DNA from: Sulfurovum sp.
GTDB lineage: Bacteria; Campylobacterota; Campylobacteria; Campylobacterales; Sulfurovaceae
DNA: 35,102 bases
Reading direction: 5' to 3'
NCBI GenBank assembly: GCA_015663065.1
Contig: DQSX01000032.1
Location: 1 to 35,102, forward strand
Shown: positions 8,351-17,108 of the stretch, piece by piece
Layout: every line of letters begins with the position of its first letter
Position numbering within the stretch: position 1 is the first letter of the stretch
Position numbers and translations under genes: made by a program
Notes under the pieces: model-generated
Seen by the model: only the letters and a program-made list of their open reading frames with translations
Database searches by the model: none
Told to the model about the DNA's origin: nothing

Positions 8351-8875
8351 TTATCCCCTTATTATGTCATACGATTTCGGATAGCTACAGGTCATTTTTT
8401 TAGAAGAGAGTTTACCTTTTCCGTATTTGACTTTTCTAAATGCAATTTGCACTTTATTATCCAGGTCATCAAAATAGGCCACTGCCTGTAGTCTGTTGTT
8501 TTTGTCAACCTGTATCGTGTATTTTTTCCCGTCATAGTCTGCCAGATAGAGTTTCTTGCTGTGATACTTTGCTTTTTTCAATATTTCGCTCAAATTAAAA
8601 CCTTTGGAGATATTGTATTTGGAGACCTGTTCTAGATCGTGGTCAACCACCAGAAGCTCCAAACCATTGGTACAAACCTCTTTTTTAGTCGGTTTCTTAT
8701 ATTCCCACTTCAATTTTGATGCCTCTGAAAAATAGACTTTTCCAGAATAATTGATGACTTTTTTCTTAGGGTTTGTGATCATTTGTGTAAAATTTGCCTG
8801 AAAATTCTCTGGAATATTGATAGATTTAGCAAAGATAAATATACTTAGTGTAAAAATCAATAAAAGTTGTCTCAT
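8351..8875 (-). CDS. lolA: Outer-membrane lipoprotein carrier LolA
   Basis: 174 aa with a Sec signal peptide (MRQLLLIFTLSIFIFAKS), predicting a periplasmic protein. The following FQANFTQMITNPKKKVINYSGKVYF, SKLKWEYKKPTKKE and LELLVVDHDLEQVSKY reproduce the LolA beta-sheet order (F-x-Q ... G-x-V-x-F ... L-x-W-x-Y-x-x-P ... D-x-x-L-x-Q-V). LolA carries lipoproteins from LolCDE across the periplasm. It is divergent from secA and a LolC/E-type permease lies after secA; the same trio is, as I recall, adjacent in Helicobacter, which supports the call despite low overall similarity of epsilon LolA proteins. It is the first gene of a four-gene reverse-strand unit. Confidence 0.86.
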   Translation of the reverse strand: MRQLLLIFTLSIFIFAKSINIPENFQANFTQMITNPKKKVINYSGKVYFSEASKLKWEYKKPTKKEVCTNGLELLVVDHDLEQVSKYNISKGFNLSEILKKAKYHSKKLYLADYDGKKYTIQVDKNNRLQAVAYFDDLDNKVQIAFRKVKYGKGKLSSKKMTCSYPKSYDIIRG

Positions 8876-8895
8876 ACAAATCCTTCGTATAATAT

Positions 8896-8991
8896 AAAAG
8901 TGTTTATTATATATTAAATTACCAAAAACACCACTTTACATAACAGTGATTATGGCAAAAAATCGTGTATCAACAGTGTATAAACACTTTT
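8896..8991. repeat. Inverted 12-mer pair in the lolA-secA divergent promoter
   Basis: AAAAGTGTTTAT at 8896-8907 recurs exactly as its reverse complement at 8980-8991 (ATAAACACTTTT). The two copies face each other 72 bp apart, one close to each start. The second is also part of a smaller palindrome AGTGTATAAACACT (8975-8988). Two copies at the two promoters could be sites for one regulator coordinating lolA and secA, or chance in AT-rich DNA. Confidence 0.35.
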
Positions 8992-9034
8992 TAGATAAAA
9001 TCATTGCCATTAAACCATAACTAGGCAAATAAAG

Positions 9035-11674
9035 ATGATAAAAAGTGTTCTAAAGCTCTTTGGCACCCAAAATGACAAAATTGTTAAAAACTACCTCAAA
9101 AAAGTAAAAAACATCAATGCACTTGAAGCAGATTATGAAAAGTTAAATGATGATGAACTTAAAGCAGCATTCAACACACTGAAAGAAGCGGTAAAAAGTG
9201 GCGAGAGGACTTTAGACTCTGTACTTTATGAATCATTTGCTATCACCAGAGAAGCGAGTAAACGAACACTGGGACTTAGACACTACGATGTACAGATGGT
9301 CGGGGGGATGACCCTCAATGACAGCAACATTGCGGAAATGAAGACCGGTGAAGGTAAGACACTTGTTGCCACACTTGCCGTTGTCCTCAATGCCATGACA
9401 GGTAAAGGAGTACATGTAGTAACAGTGAATGACTACCTGGCAAAAAGAGACTCCGAAGAGATGGGTAAGCTTTATGAGTTTTTGGGCTACACGGTAGGAT
9501 GTCTGACTGCTGACATCCATGACGATATGGGCAGACAGGCACAATATGCTGCAGACATCACTTACGGTACAAACAATGAATATGGTTTTGACTACCTCCG
9601 TGACAACATGAAAGTACGTGAAGAAGAGAAAGTGCAGCGCGCACACTACTATGCCATCGTCGATGAAGTAGATTCCATCCTCATCGATGAAGCGAGAACA
9701 CCGCTTATCATCTCCGGACCGACACAAAGAGACCATAACTATTACGCCAGAGCAGATGCCATTGCAAAACAAATGCAGCGCGGAGAAAAGATAGAGACAA
9801 AAGCAGGTGAAGATGAGCAGACTACGGGTGATTTCATTGTAGATGAGAAGAACAGAACCATTGTCATGACCGAAGAGGGACTTCAAAAAGCACAAGATCT
9901 TTTTGAAGTTGATAATCTTTACTCTCTTGAAAATGCAGCACTTTCACACCACCTGGACCAGGCGCTCAAGGCTCACTATATTTTTGAAAAAGATGTGGAT
10001 TATGTGGTACAGAATAATGAGATCATCATTGTTGATGAGTTTACGGGAAGACTCTCTGAGGGACGCAGATACTCAGAAGGGCTGCACCAGGCACTCGAAG
10101 CCAAAGAGAATGTAGAGATACAGGAAGAGTCGCAAACACTCGCTGAGATCACTTATCAGAACTATTTCAGACTCTATGAAAAACTCGCCGGTATGACGGG
10201 TACAGCACAAACTGAAGCCACAGAATTTTCACAGATATATAACCTCGAAGTGATCTCCATCCCTACCAATGTACCCATTGCAAGAATTGATAAAAATGAC
10301 CTTATTTACAATACAGAACGTGAAAAACTCGATGCAGTAGTAAAAAGGGTGAGAGAGCTTAATGAAAAAGGACAGCCTGTACTCATTGGTACTGCTTCTA
10401 TTGAAAAATCTGAAATGATCGATGCGAGACTTAAAAAAGAGAAGATCCCGCACAATATGCTCAATGCAAAAAACCATGAACATGAAGCAGAGATTATTAT
10501 GAATGCAGGGCAAAAAGGTGCAGTAACCGTGGCTACGAATATGGCCGGCCGTGGGGTTGACATTAAGATCGATGATGAAGTCAGAGAGCTTGGGGGACTG
10601 ATGATCCTGGGAACAGAGCGTCATGAGAGTAGACGTATCGACAACCAGTTAAGAGGTCGTTCAGGTCGTCAGGGTGATCCGGGTGAGAGTCAGTTCTTTC
10701 TAAGCCTGGATGACAACCTTCTGCGCATTTTCGGTGGAGATAAGATCAGAAATATCATGAATAAACTCGGTGTTGAAGAGGGTGAATACATCGACTCCAA
10801 GATCGTAACAAGATCTGTTGAAAAAGCACAGAAAAAAGTAGAGAACCAACACTATGAGTCCAGAAAACACATTCTTGAGTACGATGATGTTGCCAACCAC
10901 CAGAGAAAAGTGATCTATGCATTCAGAAATCAGCTTCTTGATAAGGAATTCGATATTGATGCGAAAATCAAAGAGAATCGGAAAGAATATATTGAGTATC
11001 TTCTGGCTGAGTGTGAAATTTTTGACGGTATGCCAAAAGAAGACTTCAACATAGAAAAACTCGGAGAACTTATTAAAGAAGAACTTCATACAGAAGTGGA
11101 TCATCAGCATTTTACAGACAAGGAACCTGAAGAGCTTGCAGAGATGATCATGGAGATGATGGAGAATATTTATGAAGAGAAGATGTCCCAGCTTGACCCT
11201 GAACAGAGAAAAGAGATTGAACGTATCCTGTACCTTCAGGTACTTGATCCGCAGTGGAGAGACCACCTCCATGAGATGGATGTACTCAAAACCGGTATCG
11301 GGCTGAGAGGGTACAACCAGAAAGATCCGCTTACAGAGTACAAGCAGGACTCTTATAAACTCTTTACAGACCTTGTAGAACGTATTAAGCGTGAAGCGGT
11401 AAAAGTACTGCACCTTGTACAGTTCGACTTCAACTCTCCAGAAGAAGAAGAGGCAGCCATCGAGCAGATAAGAGAAGAGTTGGAAAGTGATGTAGCTGAT
11501 GCACAGCTGAACCAGTCTTATGAAGAGGGTGTGATCGCAGAAGATTCTGCAAAACTAAAACCGATCTCCGGCACAAAAAAACCAAAAAGAAATGACCCTT
11601 GTCCTTGTGGTTCAGGGAAAAAATATAAAAACTGCTGTGGGCAGAGCGGACCAAAGAAAGGTCTGTTGGCATAA
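9035..11674 (+). CDS. secA: Preprotein translocase ATPase SecA
   Basis: 879 aa, full length. Nucleotide-binding domain 1 has the Walker [15 protein letters not shown] and Walker [21 protein letters not shown]. The preprotein cross-linking region and domain 2 follow ([53 protein letters not shown]), then the helical scaffold ([19 protein letters not shown]). The C-terminal zinc tail [14 protein letters not shown], which binds SecB or ribosome, is intact. SecA drives post-translational export through SecYEG using ATP. The stop TAA shares its last base with the ATG of the next gene (TAATG), so translation is coupled. No protein upstream resembles SecM. Confidence 0.98.
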   Translation: MIKSVLKLFGTQNDKIVKNYLKKVKNINALEADYEKLNDDELKAAFNTLKEAVKSGERTLDSVLYESFAITREASKRTLGLRHYDVQMVGGMTLNDSNIAEMKTGEGKTLVATLAVVLNAMTGKGVHVVTVNDYLAKRDSEEMGKLYEFLGYTVGCLTADIHDDMGRQAQYAADITYGTNNEYGFDYLRDNMKVREEEKVQRAHYYAIVDEVDSILIDEARTPLIISGPTQRDHNYYARADAIAKQMQRGEKIETKAGEDEQTTGDFIVDEKNRTIVMTEEGLQKAQDLFEVDNLYSLENAALSHHLDQALKAHYIFEKDVDYVVQNNEIIIVDEFTGRLSEGRRYSEGLHQALEAKENVEIQEESQTLAEITYQNYFRLYEKLAGMTGTAQTEATEFSQIYNLEVISIPTNVPIARIDKNDLIYNTEREKLDAVVKRVRELNEKGQPVLIGTASIEKSEMIDARLKKEKIPHNMLNAKNHEHEAEIIMNAGQKGAVTVATNMAGRGVDIKIDDEVRELGGLMILGTERHESRRIDNQLRGRSGRQGDPGESQFFLSLDDNLLRIFGGDKIRNIMNKLGVEEGEYIDSKIVTRSVEKAQKKVENQHYESRKHILEYDDVANHQRKVIYAFRNQLLDKEFDIDAKIKENRKEYIEYLLAECEIFDGMPKEDFNIEKLGELIKEELHTEVDHQHFTDKEPEELAEMIMEMMENIYEEKMSQLDPEQRKEIERILYLQVLDPQWRDHLHEMDVLKTGIGLRGYNQKDPLTEYKQDSYKLFTDLVERIKREAVKVLHLVQFDFNSPEEEEAAIEQIREELESDVADAQLNQSYEEGVIAEDSAKLKPISGTKKPKRNDPCPCGSGKKYKNCCGQSGPKKGLLA

Positions 11675-12894
11675 TGTCCAGAGCCCTCTCCAAACCTAAC
11701 AAGAAATTTGTTAGGCACATCATCAAACACTATCTAAAATACGATAAAGAAAACCCCTTTATATTTATTTCAGCCGTACTTGCATTTTTAGGTATTGCTG
11801 CGGGTGTGATGGTACTGATGATCGCCATGGGGATCATGAACGGTACGCAAAAAGAGTTTTCAAAAAAACTTTTTGTTATGAACTACCCGTTGACCCTGCT
11901 CCCTGTTGAAGAAAACTCTGTCAATGATGACCTTGTAAACACCCTTCAAAAAGAGTTTCCGCATTTTAAATTTTCACCCTACTACAGCACACAGGTCATT
12001 ACTAAGAATGAAGGTTCGGTTCAAGGTTCTTTACTTTATGGGGTTGATTTTGACAAAGAAGCTGCCATTAATCATATTTTTAAAGAGGCACGTGGAGAGT
12101 CTAACAATAAGTTCAGAGTGATCGTGGGAGATTCACTCTCTTATGAAATGAATGCAGCCAAAGGGCAAAAAGTCACACTCTACTTCTCTGAGCAGACGGC
12201 TGTGGGCTTTGGTACCATGCCGCTGCAAAAACGTTTTATGGTAGACGGTCTCTTTGACTCCGGTCTCAAAGCCTATGACAAAGCCATTATGTATACCTCT
12301 TTGGAAGCTTTTGAAAAGCTGCTTAAACGACAAGATGGCGTCTATGACGGTTTACACATTTACACTGAAGACCCCATGAAAGAGATAGACAAAATACGGC
12401 AAATAGTACCTGAAACAGTCATTGTGGAAGGCTGGTGGCAGCAGAACGGAAACTTTTTTGCCGCCATGGAGATGGAGAAGAAAGCCCTCTTTCTGGTCTT
12501 GCTGCTTATCATTCTTGTCGCTTCTTTGAACATCATCTCCTCTTTGCTTATGACAGTGATGAGCAGACGCTCCGAAATTGCATTGATGCGAACACTGGGT
12601 GCCAGCAAAACTGAGATAAGGTCTATCTTCTTCAAGCTGGGACTTATCATAGGGTCAGCAGGTATTTTGGCAGGTGCACTGCTTGGAAGTTTCGGTATCT
12701 GGCTCTTGACCACGTTTGACATTATCTCCATGCCTGCAGATGTCTACGGCAGCAGTAAACTGCCTGTTGATCTGAGCATGGGTGATTTTGGACTTATTAT
12801 TCTGGGAACATCAGTGATCATTCTTCTCTCGGCACTCTATCCGGCAAGAAAAGCTGCACAGACAAACCCTTTAACTGTGTTAAGGAATGAATAG
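11674..12894 (+). CDS. LolC/LolE-type ABC transporter permease
   Basis: 406 aa with the FtsX/MacB topology: an N-terminal transmembrane helix (FIFISAVLAFLGIAAGVMVLMIAMGIM), a periplasmic domain of about 230 residues, then three helices (LFLVLLLIILVASLNIISSLLMTVMSRRSEIALMRTLGAS is the conserved cytoplasmic coupling motif after TM2; IIGSAGILAGALLGSFGIWLL; FGLIILGTSVIILLSALYPARKAA). NGTQKEF and the N-terminal VRHIIKHYLKYDKENPFIFIS match LolC/E, which with LolD extract lipoproteins from the inner membrane. One permease gene rather than two suggests a LolF-like homodimer. No ATPase LolD is in the window. It overlaps the secA stop by one base. Confidence 0.85.
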   Translation: MSRALSKPNKKFVRHIIKHYLKYDKENPFIFISAVLAFLGIAAGVMVLMIAMGIMNGTQKEFSKKLFVMNYPLTLLPVEENSVNDDLVNTLQKEFPHFKFSPYYSTQVITKNEGSVQGSLLYGVDFDKEAAINHIFKEARGESNNKFRVIVGDSLSYEMNAAKGQKVTLYFSEQTAVGFGTMPLQKRFMVDGLFDSGLKAYDKAIMYTSLEAFEKLLKRQDGVYDGLHIYTEDPMKEIDKIRQIVPETVIVEGWWQQNGNFFAAMEMEKKALFLVLLLIILVASLNIISSLLMTVMSRRSEIALMRTLGASKTEIRSIFFKLGLIIGSAGILAGALLGSFGIWLLTTFDIISMPADVYGSSKLPVDLSMGDFGLIILGTSVIILLSALYPARKAAQTNPLTVLRNE

Positions 12895-12900
12895 TCTTTT

Positions 12901-12920
12901 TCGCTCTGTTTAAGGAGCGA
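12901..12920. terminator. Weak hairpin between convergent genes
   Basis: TCGCTC at 12901-12906 pairs perfectly with GAGCGA at 12915-12920 across an 8-base loop, in the 15-bp gap between the permease stop and the AsmA-like stop, overlapping the latter. There is no clean U-tract after it on either strand, though the forward side is U-rich further on. Confidence 0.35.
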
Positions 12921-15615
12921 TCTTGTTGAATACTTTTGGTTGTTTTTCTATTTTTTTCTTTTTTGAAGCCTTTTCCCTGGCTTCTTTTTGTTTCTCTTCT
13001 TCCGTTTTATTCACTATGTGCCCCGGTGACTGAAAGGTTCTTTTTATCAGATCAAGAGGAAGTTTCAATAACTCTTTGGTCGCTGATGTTTCTACGATTG
13101 GTTTGGAGAGAGAACCTGTGATCTTCAATCCTACAGTCATACTTTTGTCATCGCCCATCAATATATACCCGAGCAGAGGAATACTTCCTACGACTTTTCC
13201 CAGCTCCCTGGCTGTCTGTATGGCCAGTTTCATATTGATACTGTTCTTCTCCAAATCTATGACTCCTTTACCAACAAAACTGGCTGATTCTCCTTTAATA
13301 ACAATAGAGTCAAAAATGATCTTCTGTCCTATTTTTCGGTATTTTGCCACACCTTTTTCAATGTGAAAACCTTGTTTTGAATACCCGGGACTGTGCAAGG
13401 TCGCCAGTGCCGGAAGGGTATTAATGAAGGCAAGTGTATTGTTGTAGGCTTTAAAATCACGCATCACTCCCCCTTCAATACCTACCTCTCCATAGATCAC
13501 TTTGTCAGGATCTCCTGATGCTTTAAAACTGTAGCGTCCCTGATGCAAGCCATTAAAATTGATAAGAGGATGCAGTAGACGGTCTTTAATGCGATTGGCT
13601 TCTATTTGTATATTTTTGCCAATTTTTTTAAGGCTTACCTTGTCACTTCCAAGCTTCCCTTCAGCATTGATGTTACCATTGGGTGCAATGGCAATATTAT
13701 AGTTGTCTGTCACAAGTGTAAATTCTTTATACCTGAGGTTACTTTTTTTACCAAAGATACGCAATGTTTTATTTTGTGTTTTTTTCATCGTGCTTGTTCT
13801 TTTTCGTTCACGTGACTGAAAAAGTGCTTTAAGGTCAACATTCAAATGGTTTACATGTATCGTAGCTTTAGTGACATCGACCGTCAGACGGTCTTTGAAA
13901 GCAGAGAGGTAGAGACCTTTCTTGGAGATCTTTCCTTTGCAGGGTATCTGTGTATGACAGACATTCTCTTTGTCATAGAAGAAACAGGCATCTCTTTTTA
14001 ACATACCGGCATAGCTGTATTGCAGGAAATCACTGGTCTTTATATCCAGATGACCTCCATCTATCTGAATGTCTAAGTTTTTCAAATAGGGTTTGATCGT
14101 TTTAAGGTCTGAAAGTGTGATCGTAAATGTTTTCTCTTTACGCTGGATCTTTGTTTTCAAGGCAGGTATTTGCATCTGCAGTTTTTCATAGTCAAGCTTC
14201 ACATCCAGTGCTTTGTTCTTTAACACAAAATATTTATTTTTGCCCTCCCCTATAGAGAGCTCTTCAACATTCATCCTCAAGTCTGCTTTTTTTGAGTTAA
14301 GATAGACAGCTCCGTTCAACACCCCTTTATACCAACGCTCTTTTAAGTAGACATCTTTAAGCGTGATCTTGCCATTTTCATAATGCAGATCACCTTTGAG
14401 CACAGGCAGTTTTAGCTTTTTATTGATGGTCACCTCTCCTTTTGAAAAACTTGCATCTACCGCTACGTTTACTTTATGTTTTGCTTTCTCCTGAGCAGAT
14501 TTAAATTTTTTCAGAGGAATACGTAACTTGATATTTGCTCTGATCTCTTTTCCTTTCTGAGTGACAGGGACCTTCACTTTATAGGCCTGAAGTATTTCAT
14601 GAATAACAGCATCTAACTTACTTTTGATATGAAGATCAAGATTTAAATATGGGATCTTGCCTTTTTTTATCTTTCCAATAGAGAGTGTAGAACCCTGCAG
14701 ATCTCTTTTACGATAACTGGGATCTTTAAGATCAAAATAGAGTGTGTTCTCTTTGTAAAGCAGCTTTGCTTCTTTTACCAGAACAGGGGCCAGTTCCTTT
14801 TTGTATTTGATCTTGACATCTTCCAGAGTGGCTTCTCCACGCAATGAAGAGAGGTCCGGTTTCAAAGCATTGTCAACAATGTTCGCTTTGCCTACAAAAG
14901 AGTGCAGTTTGTAACTTTTGGCAAGCACTCTATCTGTTATCCAGATTTTTACTGTATCTTCAAGAGGAAGATGTGCCGTGAGGGTTTTAAGATCATAAAA
15001 CTCATCACTTTTAACGGCAAAAGAGACAAGGTCATCCTCCTTCATCGCCGCAAAATTCCCTTTTATATTGAAGCCTTCAAAAGCCCCTTCGGTCTCCAGT
15101 CTGTCTTTGTTTAAAAAATACTTTAGTTTCCCGACAATGTTCACTTTATGTTTCTTGAGGTACAAGAGTGAGACATCTGCGATCAGCCGGCTTCCCTTTC
15201 TCTCTATATTCCCTGCAACCTCGTAAGCATCAGTGCTGATATAGAGTACATCATCAGCAAAGAGAAATTTTAATTTATTGTTTTTAAAATGGATCTGCTG
15301 CAGGTCGATATAGTCAAAATAGGTAAACAGGTATTTTATCCTGTCAAAAGTTTCATCTATGTTGTCAAAGGAGGGTCTCTCTTTTGTTTTAGGTAAAATG
15401 ATCTTGTCTGCTTTGAGTGTAAGCTTTTTATCGAGTTTAATGTATAATCCCTCAATTTCATACTGACCCAATGTTAATTTGTCAGCATGTACCCCATAAT
15501 ACAACCAGGCAAAGAGAGCCATAAAAAGGACGATCAGAAAGATGAGTAGATCACGTAAAATGACATGGAGAACATGGATGGTATGGGCAGAAAACATTGC
15601 CGTAGTTTTGATCAT
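12910..15615 (-). CDS. AsmA/YhdP-like membrane-anchored protein
   Basis: 901 aa. An N-terminal transmembrane helix (LLIFLIVLFMALFAWLYYG, about 23-41) anchors a long periplasmic part of repeated amphipathic beta strands (for example NKLKFLFADDVLYISTDAYE, KGDLHYENGKITLKDVYLKE), the pattern of the bridge-like AsmA/TamB/YhdP lipid-transport family. The C-terminal part (GRYSFKASGDPDKVIYGEVG, then AFINTLPALATLHSPGY, FDSIVIKGESASFVGKGVID, GSIPLLGYILMGDDKSMTVG, VGLKITGSLSKPIVETSATK) is the conserved YhdP/DUF3971-type end. A charged lysine-rich tail closes it. Likely role: phospholipid transport to the outer membrane. The 5' end overlaps the divergent mltG by 74 bp. The ATG at 15615 has AAAAGAG before it; an ATG at 15597 is an alternative. 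Confidence 0.8.
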   Translation of the reverse strand: MIKTTAMFSAHTIHVLHVILRDLLIFLIVLFMALFAWLYYGVHADKLTLGQYEIEGLYIKLDKKLTLKADKIILPKTKERPSFDNIDETFDRIKYLFTYFDYIDLQQIHFKNNKLKFLFADDVLYISTDAYEVAGNIERKGSRLIADVSLLYLKKHKVNIVGKLKYFLNKDRLETEGAFEGFNIKGNFAAMKEDDLVSFAVKSDEFYDLKTLTAHLPLEDTVKIWITDRVLAKSYKLHSFVGKANIVDNALKPDLSSLRGEATLEDVKIKYKKELAPVLVKEAKLLYKENTLYFDLKDPSYRKRDLQGSTLSIGKIKKGKIPYLNLDLHIKSKLDAVIHEILQAYKVKVPVTQKGKEIRANIKLRIPLKKFKSAQEKAKHKVNVAVDASFSKGEVTINKKLKLPVLKGDLHYENGKITLKDVYLKERWYKGVLNGAVYLNSKKADLRMNVEELSIGEGKNKYFVLKNKALDVKLDYEKLQMQIPALKTKIQRKEKTFTITLSDLKTIKPYLKNLDIQIDGGHLDIKTSDFLQYSYAGMLKRDACFFYDKENVCHTQIPCKGKISKKGLYLSAFKDRLTVDVTKATIHVNHLNVDLKALFQSRERKRTSTMKKTQNKTLRIFGKKSNLRYKEFTLVTDNYNIAIAPNGNINAEGKLGSDKVSLKKIGKNIQIEANRIKDRLLHPLINFNGLHQGRYSFKASGDPDKVIYGEVGIEGGVMRDFKAYNNTLAFINTLPALATLHSPGYSKQGFHIEKGVAKYRKIGQKIIFDSIVIKGESASFVGKGVIDLEKNSINMKLAIQTARELGKVVGSIPLLGYILMGDDKSMTVGLKITGSLSKPIVETSATKELLKLPLDLIKRTFQSPGHIVNKTEEEKQKEAREKASKKKKIEKQPKVFNKIAP

Positions 15616-16495
15616 CTCTTTTGCCTTTTACACTACTATCCCCGTGAAGACAACGCAAACGTTATTCATACCACAAGGCTCTATTGGAAATATTATATCA
15701 CAACTGACTAAAAAAGGTTACAACCTCTCTTTCATTGACAGCTATATTCTGCGTTTTATGGGAAGCCCTCAAAGCGGGTGGATACACATAGGAAAAAATG
15801 AACTCAACCGTATTGATTTTCTCCATAAACTCACTTCTTCCAAAGCGATGATAAGCAAAGTCACGCTTATTCCGGGGGAAACATCAGAAATATTCTTTAA
15901 AACACTTGCCAAAGAGCTGAAACTGGACAAAGACAAACTTGACAAATACTATCATCAATTTTCTGTCTATCCAGAAGCGGGTATCTATGCAGACACTTAC
16001 TATGTACCCTACGGCATAAAAGAGAAACATCTCATGAACTTTCTCGTACGTGAATCAGAAAAAAAATACCGATCTATTTCAGAAAAGATTTATGGAAATT
16101 ATGATGAGAAACAGTGGTTAAAAGTACTGGTCACGGCTTCCATCATACAAAAAGAGGCTGCAAACAATAAAGAGATGCCTATGGTCTCTTCGGTCATTCA
16201 CAACCGTTTAAAGAAAAAGATGCGTTTACAGATGGATGGTACTTTAAATTACGGAAAATATTCCCACGTCAAGGTCACTCCGGAACGCATCAAAGATGAC
16301 AACAGTACCTTCAATACCTACAAATTCAAAGGACTGCCACCCTCACCTATTGGTGCAGTAAGCATTGCTGCCATTAAGGCAGCCATTAAACCGGCAAAAT
16401 CTGACTACCTTTACTTTATGAAGAACAAAGAGGGTGTACACGACTTTTCAAAAAGCTACAAAACACACAGGAAGAACATTCGAAAATCCAAATAA
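15542..16495 (+). CDS. mltG: Endolytic murein transglycosylase MltG
   Basis: 317 aa. One N-terminal transmembrane helix (AVVLIISFAFYTTIPV, 20-35), a LysM-like region (TLFIPQGSIGNIISQLTKKG), and the YceG catalytic domain: VTASIIQKEA with the expected catalytic Glu205, VSSVIHNRLKKKMRLQMDGT, FNTYKFKGLPPSPIGAVSIA, YLYFMKNKEGVHDFSKSY. MltG cleaves nascent glycan strands and sets their length. The start is open to doubt. The ATG at 15542 has a spaced AAGGA and leaves Arg/Lys residues ahead of the helix, as needed for an inside N-terminus; the ATG at 15578 has a better-spaced GGAG (15567-15570) but no positive charges. I keep 15542. The gene overlaps the divergent AsmA-like gene at its 5' end. Confidence 0.92.
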   Translation: MSRSRKMTWRTWMVWAENIAVVLIISFAFYTTIPVKTTQTLFIPQGSIGNIISQLTKKGYNLSFIDSYILRFMGSPQSGWIHIGKNELNRIDFLHKLTSSKAMISKVTLIPGETSEIFFKTLAKELKLDKDKLDKYYHQFSVYPEAGIYADTYYVPYGIKEKHLMNFLVRESEKKYRSISEKIYGNYDEKQWLKVLVTASIIQKEAANNKEMPMVSSVIHNRLKKKMRLQMDGTLNYGKYSHVKVTPERIKDDNSTFNTYKFKGLPPSPIGAVSIAAIKAAIKPAKSDYLYFMKNKEGVHDFSKSYKTHRKNIRKSK

Positions 16496-16498
16496 ATA

Positions 16499-16999
16499 TT
16501 AACTCATTTTATTCTTCCAGTAATTCATCCAAACTTGTCGTAATCTTTTATTGCTTATGTGTCTGTATTTTTTAGGCAAGTTTCTTCTCAGTTTTTCATA
16601 AGAATACGCAGTCATTCCTTCATTGTTCACAATACACTTAAACCCTGTAGCACCCTGCTGATGACAACCATAAACAGTAAAGGCATTGACATCCATACCA
16701 TTCTTTTTTAAACTTTCTACATTATCGGACAGTAAGGCCATAAAGATCTTGTCCTGGTTTTTAGGGTGTTTCCATGTCGAGTAGTTCATGTTTAGTTTTC
16801 TTGTATAGTGCTTTGCTGTTTTAGGCATGATTTGATAGCGGCCATAAGCACCGGAACTTTTATTGACCGTGGTATATTTTCCGTTGGGGGTTTCCACTTT
16901 GACTATTTTTTTTGAAATGTCAGTCATGGAGGGTTCTCCGCACCCCTGCATCAGCAAAGCCAAAATAACTATTATCAGTACATTAAAATATTTTTTCAT
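16499..16999 (-). CDS. Lysozyme-like lipoprotein (putative lytic transglycosylase)
   Basis: 166 aa. The signal peptide ends in a lipobox, LMQGC, with Cys20 as the lipidation site. The mature part has Glu35 (KVETPNGKY) followed by SSGAYGRYQIMPKTAKHY (48-65). A Glu about 15 residues before a G-x-Y-G-x-Y-Q-I-M block is the arrangement of lytic transglycosylase/lysozyme-like enzymes, where the Glu is catalytic. DNVESLKKNGMDVNAFTVYGCHQQGATG (about 93-120) resembles the later helical part with HQQG. It is much shorter than MltC or Slt, and no extra domains are seen. The gene faces mltG tail to tail, three bases apart, so two murein enzymes sit together. A peptidoglycan hydrolase is likely but not proven. 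Confidence 0.7.
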   Translation of the reverse strand: MKKYFNVLIIVILALLMQGCGEPSMTDISKKIVKVETPNGKYTTVNKSSGAYGRYQIMPKTAKHYTRKLNMNYSTWKHPKNQDKIFMALLSDNVESLKKNGMDVNAFTVYGCHQQGATGFKCIVNNEGMTAYSYEKLRRNLPKKYRHISNKRLRQVWMNYWKNKMS

Positions 17000-17108
17000 T
17001 TTTTTCTCCCCACAGCAATATAAGTATACATATTAATATTAAAGTATATTAAAAATATAGTATAGTAAAAAACTTAGACAAAAATAAAATAACCTAAATT
17101 TTACTAGA

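Noticed and set aside
10700-11413. Long reverse-strand open frame (237 codons) within secA.
   Set aside because: It is a shadow of secA codon usage, very rich in Phe, Leu, Ile and Cys, with no family motif; secA is certain here.
17000-17108. Very AT-rich gap as a possible origin or attachment site.
   Set aside because: No repeated DnaA-box-like sequence, direct repeat or tRNA gene is present; it is an ordinary AT-rich spacer between a promoter and a gene end.
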